From assembly GCA_002336475.1 (NCBI GenBank), contig DDCX01000103.1:1-22800 (forward strand): a DNA stretch of 22,800 nt. The letters run 5' to 3'. Below, piece after piece: positions 15,263 through 22,800 of this stretch; the stretch's first letter is position 1, and every line of letters starts with the position of its first letter. The notes beneath the pieces were generated by a model, which saw nothing but the letters and a program-made list of their open reading frames with translations, was not told the origin of the DNA and did no database searches. This DNA comes from Flavobacteriales bacterium UBA1995 (GTDB lineage: Bacteria > Bacteroidota > Bacteroidia > Flavobacteriales_D > Sanyastnellaceae). Made by a program: the position numbers and the translations under genes.

Positions 15263-16003
15263 TTATGGAGCCAATACCGTGCTGAGGACCTCCCACGAAC
15301 GGATGGGCCGAGGCGAAGAAAGATGGAGCTGGAGATAGCGCACATGCTGCAGTACAAGCAAGTTTCGGGCATCGTGGGACAGCGTTTCAGCCTGTACCTC
15401 ATCAAAATTCATGCCTTGAATTCTGAGGAAGTGCTCCGCTTCAGCCACCGAAAGGTAATCCTCTCCCATCGGAGGTCCTGACTCCCATTCAGCGTTGGCC
15501 AAATTGAACCGCCCAAAGCCCCCTGGCGCCACGTGCGGGGCATCCGGCATCAATCCCGTCACCACCACCGATTCCACTAGAAAAGAAAGATGTATCCGCC
15601 CAATTGAAGGCTCATGCTCAATGCGGTGAGTCGTGCGCCACAACGCATCAAAAAGATCACAATGCGGGGTGCCATTGTCCAGCGTGCGCAAAATGAACTC
15701 CGCCAAAAACATGGCCAACGCGCCCCGGGGGATTTCGCCCGTTGTGAGGTCCTGTGCCAGCATACGCTCCGCCCGGTCGAACTTGAAGAGGTCATCTTTG
15801 ATGAGCCTCAATCCCACCAGGTCGAGCAGGGAAAGCGGGGCATAGAGGTTGCGGGACCTCCTGGAACCCTTGACCCCTTCCCGCACAAGACACCCAACGG
15901 TCCCATGCTCGCGCGAAAACACGCGCACGATGGACACACCGTCCTTGTGACGCACTGTCGTCAGAACAATGGCAGGGTGCTGTGGCGGGGTGTTGTGGCT
16001 CAA
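15263..16003 (-). CDS. recO: DNA repair protein RecO
   Basis: The 246-residue protein is RecO, which helps load RecA on SSB-coated single-stranded DNA together with RecR/RecF. The N-terminal OB fold shows AIVLTTVRHKDGVSIVRVFS (11-30), REHGTVGCLVREGVKG and LYAPLSLLDLVG. The helical C-terminal part has GEIPRGALAMFLAEFILRTL, and the tail ARNLLVLQHVRYLQLHL with SWEVLSTVL is typical of the family in this phylum. The four-Cys zinc finger of some RecO proteins is absent. The start overlaps the stop of the upstream AAA+ gene as ATGA (16000-16003), so translation is probably coupled. No promoter of its own is seen. Confidence 0.88.
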   Translation of the reverse strand: MSHNTPPQHPAIVLTTVRHKDGVSIVRVFSREHGTVGCLVREGVKGSRRSRNLYAPLSLLDLVGLRLIKDDLFKFDRAERMLAQDLTTGEIPRGALAMFLAEFILRTLDNGTPHCDLFDALWRTTHRIEHEPSIGRIHLSFLVESVVVTGLMPDAPHVAPGGFGRFNLANAEWESGPPMGEDYLSVAEAEHFLRIQGMNFDEVQAETLSHDARNLLVLQHVRYLQLHLSSPRPIRSWEVLSTVLAP

Positions 16004-17475
16004 TCTTCTTCCGTCGGGTCGAACAGGTTGCCGATCAGGTCTCCAAAGGTGACCTCGCTGCCGACAATGGACTGTCCAATCTCGTTGAATGCGGCCAATC
16101 CGTGCAACACAAATTCCATGGCTGCTGGACGGTCTTCTGAGGGCAGATTGGGACAGTATTTGTCGACCACTTCACCGAGCCCATTTACGTCTGACAGCGC
16201 CGCTTCATAATCTTCGTCTGTCTGATCCTTGAGCAAAGCCAATTCGTTCCGGTTGAACCACGCTACGATGGGCTGATAGGGGTCTTCGACCTTGCCTTTT
16301 TTGATGGATTCCGGATCGGGGAATACTGCCGGGAACTCCCGCCGAATGGCCTGTCGAACCAATGCTAGGGCCACTCCAGCCGGGCCCTCCTGTTCCCCTT
16401 CATACACGAGTTCCACCTTTCCATTGACCGCCGGAATGACCGACAACAAATCCGTCAACCGCGCCGCAGTCCGGGAGGTTCCATTGCGCAGGGTGCGCAA
16501 TTCTCCCGCAGCAACCAAGTGCTCAAGCGCACTGATGGTCAACCTCGCAGAAACGCCGCTGCGCTCATCGATGTGCTCACTTTCCCGCGCTTCAAAAGCC
16601 ACCCTTTCCAAAATGCGTCGCACTTGACCGGGGACGGCCACACGCTCACGCTGGCCGTCTGCCAACTGGGCCTCTTGGTCGGTGATGGCCATGGAATCCT
16701 CCAGAGAGGCCGGATAATGCGTCAAAATCTGGCTCTGTATCCGGTCCTTGAGCGGGGTGATGATCGCTCCTCGGTTGGTGTAGTCCTCGGGGTTGGCTGT
16801 GAACACGAACTGAATGTCCAGGGCCAGCCGCATTTGGAAACCCCGAATCTGAATGTCCCCTTCTTGAAGAATGTTGAAGAGCGAGACTTGAATGCGCGGT
16901 TGCAAATCCGGCAATTCATTGATCGCAAAAATGCAGCGGTGACTGCGCGGAATAAGGCCAAAATGAAGGGCCCGGGGGTCGCTGTAATCCAGCCCTTCAT
17001 TGGCCGCTTTGATGGGGTCGATGTCGCCGATCAAATCGGCCACGCTCACGTCAGGAGTGGCCAGTTTTTCGACATAACGCTCGCTTCTGTGCATCCAGCG
17101 AACGGGTGCAGCATCGCCATGTTTCTCAATCAAGGCGCGGCCTTGCGGCGTGATGGGGTCCATGGGGTCCTCAGGCAAGGGCGCGCCCTCCAATACCGGC
17201 ACCCATTCGTCCAACAACCCTGTCAAACCGCGGGCAATGCGTGTCTTGGCTTGTCCTCGCAAGCCCAACAGGTTCATGCTGTGGCCTGCCAAAATGGCCC
17301 GTTGGACCTCCGGAATGACGGTATCGTTGTAACCGATGATGCCTTCGAACATCGGACCTCCTGAAGACAGCAAGTCGATGAGGTTGGCACGCAGTTCCTC
17401 TCCGATGGTACGGGGGATGTATCCCGATGCGCGCAGGGCGCCGAGGGTGGCTGCAGTGGGTTGGGGAATGCTCAT
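16000..17475 (-). CDS. MoxR/magnesium-chelatase-like AAA+ ATPase
   Basis: The 491-residue protein is an AAA+ ATPase of the MoxR/ChlI-related group. Walker A is GLRGQAKT (71-78, with K77 and T78). The Walker B-like strand is CIFAINELPDL (181-191), where N186-E187 replaces the usual Asp-Glu. Sensor 1 is FTANPEDYTNRG (225-236), followed by PLKDRIQSQI. The C-terminal half is helical and acidic. ATPases of this type usually work with a VWA protein as a chaperone pair that inserts metals or remodels protein complexes. Here the VWA gene lies directly upstream (15-base gap), and recO overlaps downstream by 4 bases. The substrate is unknown. Annotation as a sigma-54 regulator would be misleading, because no DNA-binding or GAFTGA motif is seen. 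Confidence 0.88.
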   Translation of the reverse strand: MSIPQPTAATLGALRASGYIPRTIGEELRANLIDLLSSGGPMFEGIIGYNDTVIPEVQRAILAGHSMNLLGLRGQAKTRIARGLTGLLDEWVPVLEGAPLPEDPMDPITPQGRALIEKHGDAAPVRWMHRSERYVEKLATPDVSVADLIGDIDPIKAANEGLDYSDPRALHFGLIPRSHRCIFAINELPDLQPRIQVSLFNILQEGDIQIRGFQMRLALDIQFVFTANPEDYTNRGAIITPLKDRIQSQILTHYPASLEDSMAITDQEAQLADGQRERVAVPGQVRRILERVAFEARESEHIDERSGVSARLTISALEHLVAAGELRTLRNGTSRTAARLTDLLSVIPAVNGKVELVYEGEQEGPAGVALALVRQAIRREFPAVFPDPESIKKGKVEDPYQPIVAWFNRNELALLKDQTDEDYEAALSDVNGLGEVVDKYCPNLPSEDRPAAMEFVLHGLAAFNEIGQSIVGSEVTFGDLIGNLFDPTEED

Positions 17476-17490
17476 GGATGAGGGTGGTGT

Positions 17491-18612
17491 TCAACGGGCT
17501 TTGCCGCGTCGGTTCCGTTCAAAGTCTGAAAAAATGGTGTCGCCAAGGCCTTTCAGCCCTGTGAAAAAGGCCCTTCCCCCATTGGCTTCCGTGAAATCGG
17601 AAACGAAGCGCTGAAGCGCGGGGTCAGTGGCGATCATGAAAGTCGTAATGGGAATGCCCAGCTTTCTGCACTGCCGTGCCAGATTGTGGCATTTTCCCGT
17701 GATATAGGGGTCGAGCCCAAAGCTGTTTTTGTAGTAACCATCAGGCTCCTTCAGACAGCTGGGTTTGCCGTCGGTGATCATGAAGATTTGACGGTTAGGG
17801 GTCTTTCGCCGGCGCAGAATGTCCATGGAACGCTCCAGCCCGGCCACCGTGTTGGTGTGAAAGGGGCCCACTTGCAGGTACGGCAGGTCACCAATGCTCA
17901 CTTCCCAAGCATCATCGCCAAAAACCACAATGTCAAGGGTGTCTTTGGGGTATTTGACCATGACCAATTCCGCCAATGCCATGGCGACTTTTTTCGCTGG
18001 TGTGATCCGGTCTTCGCCATAGAGGATCATGCTGTGGCTGATGTCAATCATCAGCACCGTCGCTGTGGTACTGCGGTGCTCGCGGTCTTCCACCACCAGA
18101 TCGTCTTCGGTCAGCATGAACCCTCCCCGTCCACTTGCGGCCCCTGGTCCATGGTGGATCTGGGCATTGCGCAATGAGGCACCGAAATCCACTTGGTCAA
18201 GCTTGTCTCCAAACCTGTATGGACGGCGGTCTTCGGAAGGTTCGTCTCCTTGGCCGCGCTCCCGGGAGCGGTGTTTGCCTTGGGTTCCCTTGCGCAGGTT
18301 GCCAAAAATCTGATCCAAAGCGCGGCGGCGCATGTGCTGCTCGCCACGTGACCCCAATTGGACATTGCCCCCTTCCGATTCTGTGGCCTCCCTGAGGTAG
18401 CCCTTGGCCTTGAGTTCCTCGAAGAAGTCGTCCATGGTGTAATCCGGCTCGGTCAATCCGTGCTGGTCATCCAATGCCCTCATCCATTCCATGGCCTCCT
18501 CAACGTCTCCGCTGGTGTGGGTCACCACCTCCGTGAACAGCTCCAACAGCCTTTGGAAAGGGGTTCGCCGGTCTTGGTCAGGGCGGGTAGCGTGAAATTG
18601 AAATCCGAGCAT
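17491..18612 (-). CDS. von Willebrand factor A domain protein, partner of MoxR ATPase
   Basis: The 373-residue cytoplasmic protein has a helical N-terminal region (1-95), a charged low-complexity linker (100-135) and a VWA domain (about 180-365). The metal-ion site (MIDAS) is complete: DISHS (D190, S192, S194), T255 in TNTVAGL and D281 in ITDGKP. No signal peptide or membrane segment is seen. VWA proteins encoded next to a MoxR ATPase usually bind it and choose its target. It is the first gene of a - strand cluster and is divergent from ispG. The ATG at 18612 gives a complete N-terminus. A hairpin-capable TGGGG/CCCCA pair lies in its leader (18622-18637). Confidence 0.88.
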   Translation of the reverse strand: MLGFQFHATRPDQDRRTPFQRLLELFTEVVTHTSGDVEEAMEWMRALDDQHGLTEPDYTMDDFFEELKAKGYLREATESEGGNVQLGSRGEQHMRRRALDQIFGNLRKGTQGKHRSRERGQGDEPSEDRRPYRFGDKLDQVDFGASLRNAQIHHGPGAASGRGGFMLTEDDLVVEDREHRSTTATVLMIDISHSMILYGEDRITPAKKVAMALAELVMVKYPKDTLDIVVFGDDAWEVSIGDLPYLQVGPFHTNTVAGLERSMDILRRRKTPNRQIFMITDGKPSCLKEPDGYYKNSFGLDPYITGKCHNLARQCRKLGIPITTFMIATDPALQRFVSDFTEANGGRAFFTGLKGLGDTIFSDFERNRRGKAR

Positions 18613-18805
18613 GGGAAACCGTGGGGTTGCATCCCCAAGCTAAGAGGGAACCGATGGAAGCCCCACAGGTTCACGACCGCGTAGACACAAAAACTGCCAA
18701 CTGTCCTGAACCGCCATGGCAGAGCCTTGTTAACTTTCCGTCGGGAAGTCCACGACCATCCTTGTGGCCCAAAAATCCCGACTTGTACCTGATTAGAAGG
18801 ACCAC
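18613..18805. promoter_or_regulatory. Divergent intergenic region between VWA gene and ispG
   Basis: This 193-base gap must hold promoters for both directions. On the + strand, TAACTTTC (18731-18738) is one base from TAnnTTTG, but no TTG sits at the right distance upstream. AGAAGGA (18795-18801), 4 bases before the ispG ATG, is an unusually good Shine-Dalgarno for this window and supports the start at 18806. TGGGG-ttgcat-CCCCA (18622-18637) can form a hairpin in the VWA leader. No encoded peptide or RNA gene is evident. Confidence 0.4.
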
Positions 18806-20764
18806 ATGACATCAGCCACTGAACCTCAGCTTACCGGACGAAAAGCGACCCGGCCCGTTCACATCGGTTCCGTTCAAGTGGGGGGCGATGCCGCCGTGGT
18901 ACTCCAGTCCATGACAACAGCCGATACCATGGACATCGACGCCACAGTGGCGGAGTCCCTGCGCATGATTGAGGCCGGCTGTCAAATTGTACGGATTACC
19001 GCTCCGAGCAAGAAGGAGGCAGAAGCCTTGGGAGAGATCAGGGCGCGACTGGATGCCGCCGGGCACCGTGGCGTTCCGTTGGTCGCTGACATTCACTTTA
19101 CGCCCAATGCGGCAGAAGTCGCCGCAGACCACGTGGAGAAGATTCGAGTGAACCCCGGCAATTATGCCGACAAGAAAAAATTCGAAACGCACGAATACAC
19201 CCCGGAAACCTACGCCGCCGAATTGGAGCGCATCCGTGGACGATTTACCCCTTTGGTGCGCAAATGCAAAGCCCTGGGGCGGGCCATGCGCATCGGCACC
19301 AACCACGGTTCGCTGTCAGACCGCATCCTGAGCCACTACGGAGACACCCCCCTCGGCATGGTGGAAAGCGCCATGGAATTCCTGCACATATGCAGGGATG
19401 AGGACTACCACGATATCGTGCTGTCCATGAAAGCCAGCAACCCGCAGGTCATGGTGCAGGCTTACCGCATGCTCGCCGACCGCATGGCCGATGAAGGGAT
19501 GTCCTATCCTTTGCACCTGGGTGTGACCGAAGCCGGTGAAGGTGAAGACGGCCGCATCAAAAGCGCCGTGGGCATTGGGACGCTGCTGGCCGAGGGCCTT
19601 GGCGATACCATCCGGGTGTCCCTCACCGAGGCCCCAGAAGCTGAGATCCCCGTGGCGCGTATGCTGGCAGAATTGGCAGAAGAAGCCCTCCAAGCGCCCC
19701 CCCTTCCGAATTTTACGCCTGCTGCTGCAGACCGAGACCGTTATGCCTATCGGCGCAGGACCACCCATTCGGTGGGGCCCGTGGGTGGAGGACAGGTCCC
19801 CGTGGTGTGCCATGATTTGGCCGAAAGGCCTCTGACTGCCGCGGGGCTGTATGGCCTTGGCCACCGATATCAGACCGAACTCGACAAGTGGGAAGCAGAA
19901 GATGCTGCTTGCGACCTCATCATGATTGGCCGCCGGACCTGCGATTTTGCGCTGCCCGGTTGGATCCGTGCCATCCAAGACGCCGATGCCTGGAGGCTGG
20001 ACCCACAGCGCCCCGAGCGTCACCATCCAATTTGGGATTGGGACGGCTACACAGAGGCCCGTGAAGCCAACGCACTGGACAGCACCTTCAATGTATTGCG
20101 ATGTGATGCTGTAAACCTCGATGCTGCGGGGGCTGCCACCCTTCAAGCTTGGCAGGGTGACCCCACAGTGCTGCTGCTCTCTGCTGCGCGTGCCGACGCG
20201 TTGTCTGCATTGCGCTCAGCTTTTCACCTCCTTGACAATGCCAGCTGCACCATGCCCGTCATCGTTCACCAGGAATACGGCACGACCCCGGCTGAGCGCA
20301 TCCAATTGTGCGCTTCAACTGACATGGGCGGCCTGCTGCTCGACGGCTTTGGCGATGGCGTAGGCATTGCTGCAGCGGTCGGAGTCGAAGGGGGGTTGCG
20401 CTTTCTGAACCGGACCGCTTTTGGGATCCTTCAGGCCACCAGGACCCGCATCAGCCGCACCGAATACATCAGCTGCCCTTCCTGCGGCCGCACCCTGTTC
20501 GACCTTCAGGAAACCACCGCCCGCATCAGGGCCGTCACAGACCATTTGAAAGGCATCAAAATCGGCATCATGGGCTGTATTGTGAACGGCCCAGGTGAAA
20601 TGGCCGACGCCGACTACGGATACGTCGGCACAGGCCCCGGAAAAATCACACTCTACAAGGAGAAAGAAGTGGTCGAGCGCAACATCCCTGAAGACGGTGC
20701 TGTGAACGCACTCATAGACCTGATCAAAACGCATGGCGATTGGGTTGAAGCACCCAAATCCTGA
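18806..20764 (+). CDS. ispG: 4-hydroxy-3-methylbut-2-enyl diphosphate synthase IspG, long form
   Basis: The 652-residue enzyme catalyses the penultimate step of the MEP isoprenoid pathway, converting MEcPP to HMBPP with a [4Fe-4S] cluster. The N-terminal TIM barrel (about 12-295) shows VVLQSMTTADT, VPLVADIHFTPNAA, KIRVNPGNYAD and RIGTNHGSLSDRI. An insertion domain (about 300-540) marks the long IspG form of Bacteroidota, Chlamydiae and plants. The C-terminal cluster domain has CPSCGRTLFD (C557, C560), GCIVNGPGE (C591 and E598) and YVGTGPGKI. All three cluster ligands and the catalytic Glu are present. A good Shine-Dalgarno precedes the ATG. The gene stops 4 bases from the convergent lspA stop and is otherwise alone on its strand. 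Confidence 0.97.
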   Translation: MTSATEPQLTGRKATRPVHIGSVQVGGDAAVVLQSMTTADTMDIDATVAESLRMIEAGCQIVRITAPSKKEAEALGEIRARLDAAGHRGVPLVADIHFTPNAAEVAADHVEKIRVNPGNYADKKKFETHEYTPETYAAELERIRGRFTPLVRKCKALGRAMRIGTNHGSLSDRILSHYGDTPLGMVESAMEFLHICRDEDYHDIVLSMKASNPQVMVQAYRMLADRMADEGMSYPLHLGVTEAGEGEDGRIKSAVGIGTLLAEGLGDTIRVSLTEAPEAEIPVARMLAELAEEALQAPPLPNFTPAAADRDRYAYRRRTTHSVGPVGGGQVPVVCHDLAERPLTAAGLYGLGHRYQTELDKWEAEDAACDLIMIGRRTCDFALPGWIRAIQDADAWRLDPQRPERHHPIWDWDGYTEAREANALDSTFNVLRCDAVNLDAAGAATLQAWQGDPTVLLLSAARADALSALRSAFHLLDNASCTMPVIVHQEYGTTPAERIQLCASTDMGGLLLDGFGDGVGIAAAVGVEGGLRFLNRTAFGILQATRTRISRTEYISCPSCGRTLFDLQETTARIRAVTDHLKGIKIGIMGCIVNGPGEMADADYGYVGTGPGKITLYKEKEVVERNIPEDGAVNALIDLIKTHGDWVEAPKS

Positions 20765-20770
20765 GGATTT
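20756..20770. terminator. Inverted repeat over the two convergent stop codons
   Basis: AAATCC (20756-20761) and GGATTT (20765-20770) are perfect inverse complements around TGA, the ispG stop codon, and the lspA stop lies at 20769-20771. It may help end transcription on both strands, but the stem is short and AT-rich with a 3-base loop. Confidence 0.35.
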
Positions 20771-21473
20771 AGCGGTCAGAAACGGAAACATCAGGCGCCC
20801 TTTCGAGGGGCTCCTCATGGACGTCAGAAGCTTCTGATTCAGCCGTCTGTGCCCATCCCGCATTGCTTCCCAGCCAGCTCTTTTGTCGCAACACAATCCA
20901 GGCGACACCGCATGTGATGGCCACGTCAGCTATGTTGAAGATGGGTGGAAAGACCTCTTGTCCTGACCAGGCATCCACGGGCCACCATTCCGGCCACCGC
21001 ACAGTAATGTGCAGCATGTCTACCACGTTTCCGCGAAACCATGGCGCATAGCTGCCCCATTCGCTGTGCCACGACCAGTTGGCAGACTGACCAAAAGAGC
21101 TTCGGCTGAACAGCTTTCCATAGCAGACACTGTCCACGATGTTGCCCGCTGCACCCGCAAGAATCAAAGCGAGGGCCTGGCGAAACCCGCGGGGAGCGCC
21201 CTGCTTGGCCACTCGGGCGACATGCACTGACAGCAAAACGACCGCTACAATCCTGAACGCGGTCAGCAGGTATTTACCCGTGGCGCCGGGCAACGCCCAT
21301 CCAAAGGCCATGCCGTCGTTTTCTATGAATTGGATGTCAAATGCTCCCGGAATCCAGGCCACCCGTTCGGTCAAGCTGAAGCTCAACTTGATGAACACCT
21401 TGACGGCCTGGTCCAACAGCAATACAGCCAGGGCGATGCCGGCAACGTAAGCTGGACGTCGATCTGCGCTCAA
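20769..21473 (-). CDS. lspA: Lipoprotein signal peptidase (signal peptidase II)
   Basis: The 234-residue inner-membrane aspartyl protease removes signal peptides from lipidated prolipoproteins. Four hydrophobic segments are visible (about 8-25, 65-87, 98-114, 178-196). Family motifs are ENDGMAFGW (51-59), GAAGNIVD (107-114, catalytic D114) and FNIADVAI (179-186, catalytic D183). The region between the two aspartates is longer than in E. coli, and a hydrophilic tail (200-234) has no known role. It should process the lipoproteins encoded in this window (peroxidase, rhodanese, GldH). The start overlaps the DksA-like gene stop as ATGA (21470-21473), so it is probably expressed together with that gene and ileS. 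Confidence 0.95.
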   Translation of the reverse strand: MSADRRPAYVAGIALAVLLLDQAVKVFIKLSFSLTERVAWIPGAFDIQFIENDGMAFGWALPGATGKYLLTAFRIVAVVLLSVHVARVAKQGAPRGFRQALALILAGAAGNIVDSVCYGKLFSRSSFGQSANWSWHSEWGSYAPWFRGNVVDMLHITVRWPEWWPVDAWSGQEVFPPIFNIADVAITCGVAWIVLRQKSWLGSNAGWAQTAESEASDVHEEPLERAPDVSVSDR

Positions 21474-21850
21474 CGCTTGTCTTGCTGGTTCTTGGCCTCA
21501 ATGGACATCGTGGCGTGTGGGACCAACCTCAGGCGCTCTTTGGCGATCAACTTCCCGGTGACCCGGCAAACGCCATAGGTTTTGTTCTTGATCCGCAGCA
21601 ATGCATTTTCTAAGTTCATGATGAACTTCTGCTGGCGCGCCGCCAGTTGGGCCGTCTCCTCGCGGCTCATGGTTTCGCTGCCGTCCTCCATCATTTTGAA
21701 GGTGGGCGCCGTGTCCTCAGTGCGGTTGTCGTCTTCGTAGGAAAGCGAACGCTGCAATTGGTCATAGTCAGAACGGGCTTGTTCCAACTTCTCATTGATG
21801 AGGTCTGCAAACTCTTGAAGGTCTGCGTCCGAAAATCGCGTTTCAGCCAT
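21470..21850 (-). CDS. DksA/TraR-family protein with degenerate zinc finger
   Basis: The 126-residue protein has an N-terminal coiled-coil region (about 8-85) and a C-terminal region like the DksA/TraR zinc finger: YGVCRVTGKLIAKERLRLVP (92-111) then HATMSIEAK. Only one of the four zinc cysteines remains (C95); the second is T98 and the last pair is missing. DksA binds in the secondary channel of RNA polymerase and works with ppGpp in the stringent response. Whether this shorter form does the same is unknown. I recall relatives in the same phylum, next to ileS, with the same loss, so it is probably a distinct conserved subfamily rather than decay. It starts 3 bases after the ileS stop and overlaps lspA by 4 bases. 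Confidence 0.87.
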   Translation of the reverse strand: MAETRFSDADLQEFADLINEKLEQARSDYDQLQRSLSYEDDNRTEDTAPTFKMMEDGSETMSREETAQLAARQQKFIMNLENALLRIKNKTYGVCRVTGKLIAKERLRLVPHATMSIEAKNQQDKR

Positions 21851-21853
21851 GTT

Positions 21854-22800
21854 TCATTGAATGGGGACCATAGCGATGGCCACGGTCATTTGTGCTTCCA
21901 GTTCCTCGCGCTCCACCTCGGGTCCCATGGGGGCCCATTCCAATTGCTCTGCGAGAGTTTCGGTTCGAATATAGTCCAAATTGGAGGCCACAGATTCTTG
22001 CAATTCAGTGGGGCCATCCAAGGTCAATACAATGCGGTCTGTGACTTCCAATCCCGCGTCTTTTCTGCGTTGTTGAATGCGGTTGACCAACTCGCGGGCC
22101 AGTCCTTCCGAACGCAATTCAGGGGTGATGTCAATGTCCAGCGCCACCGTCAGTCCTCCTTCGCCGGCCACCAGCCAACCCGGAATGTCCTCTGTCAGTA
22201 CTTCTACATCGTCGAGCATCACCTCCACCGGTCCATCCGCCAAATTCAAGGCGATGGACCCGCTTTGCTCCAAAGTCCTGATGTCATCCTGATCCAGCGC
22301 GGCAATGCCTGCAGCCACCTGCTTCATCTGTTTGCCGAAACGCGGCCCGAGCTTTTTGAAGTCCGCCTTGAGCTTTTTGGTCAAGATTCCACTGTCTTCT
22401 GCAAGCGGTTCGACCGATTTGACGTTGACCTCGCCTTTCACGAGTTCAGAAACTGCTGCAAGCCGGTCACCAAAGCCAGCATCCAAGACGGGCACCAAAA
22501 TGCGCTTCAGGGGCTGGCGCACCTTGATTTTTTCTCGCTTGCGCAGGCTCAGTGTGAGTGAACTCAACTTCTGAGCCAGGCCCATGCGCGCTTCCAATTC
22601 TGCATCTTGGAGCTGTCCATCTACTGCGGGCCAATCGGCCAAATGCACGGAATCCGATCCGCCGAGGTCCTGCCACAAGCGGTCGGCATGAAAGGGTGCA
22701 ATGGGCGACATCAGCACCGAAACGGCCTGGAGGCAGGAGTGCAGCGTCGCATATGCCGCCGATTTGTCGGCGTCTGAATCGCTTTTCCAGAACCGGCGCC
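21854..22800 (-). CDS. ileS: Isoleucyl-tRNA synthetase, C-terminal part (5' end outside window)
   Basis: The last ~315 residues of IleRS, the class I enzyme that charges tRNA-Ile with isoleucine. The frame is open to the window edge; the first full codons read RRFWKSDSDADKSAAYATLH, the anticodon-binding helical domain. It continues with LMSPIAPFHADRLWQDLGG, KREKIKVRQPLKRILVPV, ITPELRSEGLARELVNRIQQ and RRKDAGLEVTDRIVL, all usual IleRS C-terminal sequence. Catalytic HIGH and KMSKS motifs lie outside the window. The tail lacks a Cys zinc site, as in the eukaryote-like IleRS type; this is a partial view. It is the upstream gene of a compact ileS-DksA-like-lspA cluster. Confidence 0.95.
   Translation of the reverse strand, partial: RRFWKSDSDADKSAAYATLHSCLQAVSVLMSPIAPFHADRLWQDLGGSDSVHLADWPAVDGQLQDAELEARMGLAQKLSSLTLSLRKREKIKVRQPLKRILVPVLDAGFGDRLAAVSELVKGEVNVKSVEPLAEDSGILTKKLKADFKKLGPRFGKQMKQVAAGIAALDQDDIRTLEQSGSIALNLADGPVEVMLDDVEVLTEDIPGWLVAGEGGLTVALDIDITPELRSEGLARELVNRIQQRRKDAGLEVTDRIVLTLDGPTELQESVASNLDYIRTETLAEQLEWAPMGPEVEREELEAQMTVAIAMVPIQ

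Noticed and set aside
16519..17364. Open frame of 281 codons on the + strand opposite the MoxR ATPase gene
   Set aside because: The ATPase frame has intact Walker motifs over the same bases; the opposite frame shows no domain.
16000..17475. Reading the AAA+ protein as a sigma-54 activator or a true magnesium chelatase subunit
   Set aside because: No GAFTGA loop or DNA-binding domain, and no chlorophyll genes nearby; MoxR-type pairing with a VWA protein fits better.
19316..20146. Open frame of 276 codons on the - strand opposite ispG
   Set aside because: Covered by the certain ispG coding frame; no motif.
21647..22561. Open frame of 304 codons on the + strand opposite ileS and the DksA-like gene
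   Set aside because: It spans two well-supported opposite-strand genes and has low-quality His/Gln/Phe-rich sequence typical of an antisense shadow.
1..22800. tRNA, rRNA, CRISPR, insertion sequence or phage signals
   Set aside because: Read-through of all gaps showed no cloverleaf candidates, repeated spacers, terminal inverted repeats or transposase/integrase motifs.

Overview
The window is a gene-dense stretch of a bacterial chromosome, most likely from a member of the Bacteroidota with fairly high GC. Several independent signs point there: GldH, a gliding/type IX secretion lipoprotein found in this phylum; a secreted M43 protease that ends in a type IX-like sorting domain; the long IspG form with a large insertion domain; an ileS-(DksA-like)-lspA cluster; the holB-ricT-gldH gene order; and very few Shine-Dalgarno sequences. 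Genus or family cannot be read from the sequence. No tRNA, rRNA, CRISPR array, transposase or phage gene was seen, and no gene-free stretch exceeds 200 bases.

Left part, + strand (1-7153). The window opens inside a ferritin gene. It is followed by a tightly packed run of four genes: a periplasmic YfiR-like (DUF4154) protein, an exported helical-repeat protein, a membrane receptor with HAMP and a SpoIIE/PP2C phosphatase output, and a ClC chloride channel/transporter with CBS domains. Two of the three junctions are 4-base ATGA overlaps and the third is 2 bases. I read this as one envelope-to-cytoplasm signalling operon, the most interesting system here. Its phosphatase and ClC genes each carry a 9-base homopolymer near the 5' end. 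A lipoprotein di-heme cytochrome c peroxidase follows.

Middle (7178-9876). An M43 (pappalysin/cytophagalysin-like) zinc protease with a PKD domain and C-terminal sorting domain lies on the - strand, convergent with the peroxidase. It is divergent from a single-domain rhodanese lipoprotein, which ends at a hairpin plus T-run.

Long - strand cluster (9892-18612), in transcription order: von Willebrand factor A protein, MoxR-type AAA+ ATPase, RecO, TonB-dependent receptor, DNA polymerase III delta', a likely terminator, then RicT (PSP1) and GldH. The AAA+/VWA pair looks like a chaperone-like module. RecO and delta' are replication/repair proteins, and GldH would serve the secretion machinery that exports the protease.

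Right part (18613-22800). IspG (isoprenoid synthesis) is divergent from the VWA gene and converges, with a 4-base gap, on lspA. lspA (signal peptidase II), a DksA/TraR-like protein lacking most zinc ligands, and the 3' part of ileS form a compact - strand cluster. LspA would process the lipoproteins in this window (peroxidase, rhodanese, GldH).
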